Assembly (NCBI GenBank): GCA_017416885.1
Contig: JAFQAM010000379.1
Span: 1 to 7,628 of the forward strand
Direction of reading: 5' to 3'
DNA: 7,628 nt
From: Clostridia bacterium
GTDB lineage: Bacteria; Bacillota; Clostridia; Oscillospirales; CAG-272
The notes beneath the pieces are model-generated. The model had not been told where the DNA came from, ran no database searches, and worked only from the letters and a program-made list of their open reading frames with translations. Each line of letters begins with the position of its first letter. Position 1 is the stretch's first letter. Shown here one piece after another: positions 5,653 to 7,628 of this stretch. The translations under genes were made by a program, and so were the position numbers.

Positions 5653-5701
5653 GCCTCCATCCTTGAGGGAGGGGGACCACGAAGTGGTGGAAGGAGTATA
5701 A
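5653..5701 (+). repeat. Dispersed-type palindromic intergenic repeat, copy 2
   Basis: GCCTCCATCCTTGAGGGAGG folds as an imperfect hairpin (5654-5675). It is followed by a perfect small one, ACCAC-GAA-GTGGT (5676-5688), then GGAAGGAGTATAA (5689-5701). The plan matches the element at 4569-4624 and both lie in the same orientation downstream of minus-strand regulators. No coding potential was seen. Confidence 0.6.
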
Positions 5702-5714
5702 ATAGATAAAATGT

Positions 5715-5742
5715 TAAAAACTACACTGTTTTTTAGTTTTTA
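5715..5742. other. AT-rich inverted repeat just past the 371-aa gene
   Basis: TAAAAACTA (5715-5723) and TAGTTTTTA (5734-5742) are a perfect 9-bp inverted repeat with a ten-base loop. It starts eight bases after the stop at 5750. It has almost no G-C pairs and no clean U-run outside the stem, so it is at best a weak terminator or 3'-end stabiliser. Confidence 0.35.
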
Positions 5743-5749
5743 CATAATG

Positions 5750-6865
5750 TTAAATAGGTCTATATCTGTCAAAATCTCTGTTTTCAGATGCAACCTCTTT
5801 TAGCTTTGCATAAAGCTCTTTAAATTTATCCGTATCACGAATAATGTCAAAATCCTTTTGATTATCAATCCATTTTAACAATGTATAAGATTGATTTTCT
5901 GTATCATTAAATCCAAATCCGTCATATGCTTCATTTCTGAATAGCAAGGAGGTGTGCTTAGTATTTCTGTCATATTCTGTGTCAAATGATATTGTATCCT
6001 TTATTAGCCTTTCAAGACAAAGAAGAGCATTTTCCACATCCTTCTTTTTACAGTATAATCTTGAAAGCTGATAATTGATGTTATTCACATCTATAATGTA
6101 TTCCCCGAAATCACCGTTTTCAAAGAGTATATCCAAAAGAGATAGTGACTTATTACAAATAGATATTTCCTCGTCTATTGTATAAGCCCAGCTTCCGTTA
6201 TCAAACTGAGTGTTGATTCTGTGCAGCTCAAAAATAGCATTGGAAATTAAGCGAATGGCATAATTTTTTCTTCTTTCAAATCTTTTATCACCGTCTTTAT
6301 AAATAGTGGCAAGTAATGATTCAGAGGTAAGCTCCAATGTCGGCATTGTTTCTGCAAGCTTTACTGCTTTTTCCTGAGGATAAACATAACACAGGATCTG
6401 AATTACATTATGTCGCAAATAATCCTCTGTGCACTCATTAAGCACCTTTTCGCCAATAGCAATTACCTCGTCTAAAACCTCATCATTTTTATCCTTTGAC
6501 ATGCCGTAGCTGTGTAAAGCATGTTGTAGTTGAACCATAAGCTCATAGCTGTTTGGAAATTCTGTTAGCCCACGGCGAAGAATTCTAATTGCTTCTTCAT
6601 TTTTTCCTATAACAATATATTCCATTGCTTCTTTGTCAATTTCTTTAATCTTTTCTTGCTTTTTTAAAATATTCACACCAAGTAATTCATCGGCAGAAAT
6701 ATTTAAAAGATTACAAATTGACGGAATTATACTAATGTCAGGCGATGTTTTGTCGCTTTCCCACTGTGAAATTGCGCTGATTGATACATTCAAGTATTCA
6801 GCCATTTGCTCCTGCGTCATATTGTTTTTTCTGCGTGCATTTTTAATAATAGCTCCGATGTTCAT
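5750..6865 (-). CDS. XRE-type HTH regulator with long TPR-like domain (371 aa)
   Basis: Residues 2-63 are a Cro/CI-type HTH: MTQEQMAEYL (16-25), recognition helix SISAISQWE (28-36), and the closing LLNISADELLG (53-63). Residues about 70-355 are helical repeats of TPR character, including KEAMEYIVIGKNEEAIRIL (78-96) and INYQLSRLYCKKKDVENALL (263-282). The end has KDFDIIRDTDKFKELY (337-352), a tail block that recurs in the partial gene at 7138-7628. No membrane span or signal peptide is seen. It is probably a cytoplasmic regulator with a ligand- or protein-binding TPR part. The start has a GGAG ribosome site at 6873-6876. It is a single-gene unit with its own promoter, palindromic operator candidate and distal terminator. 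Targets beyond itself cannot be named from this window. Confidence 0.87.
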   Translation of the reverse strand: MNIGAIIKNARRKNNMTQEQMAEYLNVSISAISQWESDKTSPDISIIPSICNLLNISADELLGVNILKKQEKIKEIDKEAMEYIVIGKNEEAIRILRRGLTEFPNSYELMVQLQHALHSYGMSKDKNDEVLDEVIAIGEKVLNECTEDYLRHNVIQILCYVYPQEKAVKLAETMPTLELTSESLLATIYKDGDKRFERRKNYAIRLISNAIFELHRINTQFDNGSWAYTIDEEISICNKSLSLLDILFENGDFGEYIIDVNNINYQLSRLYCKKKDVENALLCLERLIKDTISFDTEYDRNTKHTSLLFRNEAYDGFGFNDTENQSYTLLKWIDNQKDFDIIRDTDKFKELYAKLKEVASENRDFDRYRPI

Positions 6866-6888
6866 AATTAATCTCCATAAAAATTATT

Positions 6889-6902
6889 CAAAAGCGCTTT
6901 TG
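6889..6902. promoter_or_regulatory. Perfect palindrome at the transcript start, likely HTH operator
   Basis: CAAAAGCGCTTTTG is a perfect 14-bp palindrome with the same AAGCGCTT core as 5507-5522. It starts seven bases downstream of the -10 box, the same gap as in the paralogue. It is the natural site for autoregulation by the 371-aa protein, or for cross-regulation between the two paralogues. Confidence 0.62.
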
Positions 6903-6909
6903 TACCTTA

Positions 6910-6915
6910 ATTATA
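6910..6915 (-). promoter_or_regulatory. -10 box of the 371-aa HTH-TPR gene
   Basis: A perfect TATAAT is read on the minus strand. No good -35 is found at 16 to 18 bases. The block TACCTTAATTATA (6903-6915, plus strand) differs by one base from that at 5523-5535, which supports this as the real promoter. The predicted leader is about 38 bases. Confidence 0.6.
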
Positions 6916-6992
6916 CAACACAATTTCAATAATTAAAAGAGAGTATTTCTGAAAATCAACTTAAGCAACACTTAAATTTTTTAGTTATGAAG

Positions 6993-7024
6993 AAGCGCTA
7001 CCGACTAAAAAGGCAGTAGCGCTT
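6993..7024 (-). terminator. Hairpin downstream of the partial TPR gene, possible terminator
   Basis: On the minus strand AAGCGCTACTG (7014-7024) pairs with CGGTAGCGCTT (6993-7003) around a ten-base loop, 11 bp with one G-U wobble. On the plus strand that pair would be a C-A mismatch, so the minus transcript folds better. It lies about 115 bases past the stop at 7138. Only a poor U-tract follows (CTTC), so termination is uncertain. Otherwise the stretch 6916-7137 shows no gene. Confidence 0.45.
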
Positions 7025-7137
7025 TGAAATTTTTATATTAGCGAAATATACAAAACTTCATAGTAACAATATTGTATCAAACATTATTCTGAAATACAAT
7101 AACTTATCAGTTGACAAAAAATAAACCGTTCGTTGAA

Positions 7138-7628
7138 TTATTTGCTCAGCTCCAAAATAATCGCCTTAAATTCCTCTGTGTCTCTAATATTACTAAAATC
7201 CTTTTCCTTAAGCCACTTGTCACGCATTCTTATTTTTAAAGGGCGGGGATCGTCAGTTTCAACATCGTTTTTGCTCCAACTTCTTTTTCCAAGCAAAAAG
7301 CTTTCATAAGTGCCACCGTCTATGTTGTCATATTGTGTGGCAAAATCAACAGCCTTTTTTAAATATTCAATCGCCTTATCCTTATTTCCTAATTTAGAAT
7401 ACTTTTCTGCTATACAACAATTGTCGTTTGTATTGCCATAGCCATCATCTACGGCTATCCCGTCATAAACTAAATTGTCAAGAGCTGATTGCTTTTCATA
7501 CAGCATTAAATATTCCTCATTGCTTAATCCCTTAATACCTGTCATTTTATTAATGCCACCTGACAGAATATTATATCCCGCCTCAATCTGATCCTGCGCG
7601 TGCTTCAGCCTCTCATTTTCATCAAGCG
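7138..7628 (-). CDS. TPR-containing protein, C-terminal part (probable HTH-TPR regulator, runs off the window)
   Basis: The frame is open from the right edge of the window to the TAA at 7138, giving 162 residues. The ATG at 7545 lacks a clear ribosome site and lies inside the open frame, so the true start is outside. A TPR-like unit is visible in CIAEKYSKLGNKDKAIEYLK (44-63 counted from that ATG). The end, KEKDFSNIRDTEEFKAIILE, matches the tail KDFDIIRDTDKFKELYAKLKE of the 371-aa protein at 5750-6865 (shown here in part as KDFDIIRDTDKFKEL), so it is very likely the end of a third HTH-TPR regulator. The HTH itself is not in view, so the regulator role is inferred. Orientation matches its neighbours. 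Confidence 0.78.
   Translation of the reverse strand, partial: LDENERLKHAQDQIEAGYNILSGGINKMTGIKGLSNEEYLMLYEKQSALDNLVYDGIAVDDGYGNTNDNCCIAEKYSKLGNKDKAIEYLKKAVDFATQYDNIDGGTYESFLLGKRSWSKNDVETDDPRPLKIRMRDKWLKEKDFSNIRDTEEFKAIILELSK

Noticed and set aside
6633..6932. Plus-strand open frame across the start of the 371-aa gene
   Set aside because: It runs antisense through the HTH coding region and its promoter and has no start signal.
6988..7020. Short cationic peptide gene MKKRYRLKRQ on the plus strand
   Set aside because: Only ten codons, no ribosome site, and it lies inside a hairpin; not credible as a signalling peptide for the HTH-TPR proteins.
7070..7101. Inverted repeat TATTGTAT/ATACAATA
   Set aside because: Eight AT-rich bases with a 16-base loop in an AT-rich gap is readily expected by chance, and it has no fixed relation to a promoter.
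7111..7140. Plus-strand promoter starting with TTGACA
   Set aside because: No acceptable -10 at 16-18 bases, and it would transcribe antisense into the partial TPR gene.

Overview
The window looks like a chromosomal segment of a low-GC Gram-positive anaerobe, most likely a gut Clostridia (Oscillospiraceae/Ruminococcaceae-like). The grounds are the AT-rich sequence, AGGAG-type ribosome sites, consensus sigma-A promoters, intrinsic terminators with U-runs, the clostridial-type aconitase, and the types of HTH regulators and intergenic repeats present. The genus cannot be fixed from the sequence alone. No rRNA, tRNA, CRISPR array, transposase or phage gene was seen.

Left part (1-3003). A truncated aconitase gene runs leftward out of the window. 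Divergent from it is a two-gene operon: a 536-aa polytopic membrane protein of the DUF1538 family, then, 16 bases later, a 227-aa protein made of two PII-like domains. PII proteins commonly control a membrane transporter encoded beside them, so the pair reads as a regulated transport system with unknown substrate. Each direction has its own well-formed promoter, and the rightward leader contains a terminator-like hairpin. The operon ends in a 14-bp bidirectional terminator shared with the convergent gene to its right.

Junction (3006-3097). Between the terminator and the next gene lies a degenerate array of small hairpins joined by a repeated AATTCAY linker.

Right part (3108-7628). All genes lie on the minus strand and all appear to be transcriptional regulators. 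The first is an HTH protein with six predicted membrane segments and an outward-facing domain of about 100 residues. Next come two HTH-TPR proteins (268 and 371 aa) and the C-terminal part of a further TPR protein whose tail resembles that of the 371-aa protein. Each complete gene has its own promoter. The two HTH-TPR genes share a promoter layout in which a perfect palindrome centred on AGCGCT sits just downstream of the -10 box, which suggests autoregulation. Two dispersed-type palindromic repeats lie in the gaps, and one supplies the hairpin of an intrinsic terminator.

The points most worth a second look are the DUF1538/double-PII operon, the AATTCAY mini-hairpin array, and the shared AGCGCT operator of the HTH-TPR paralogues.
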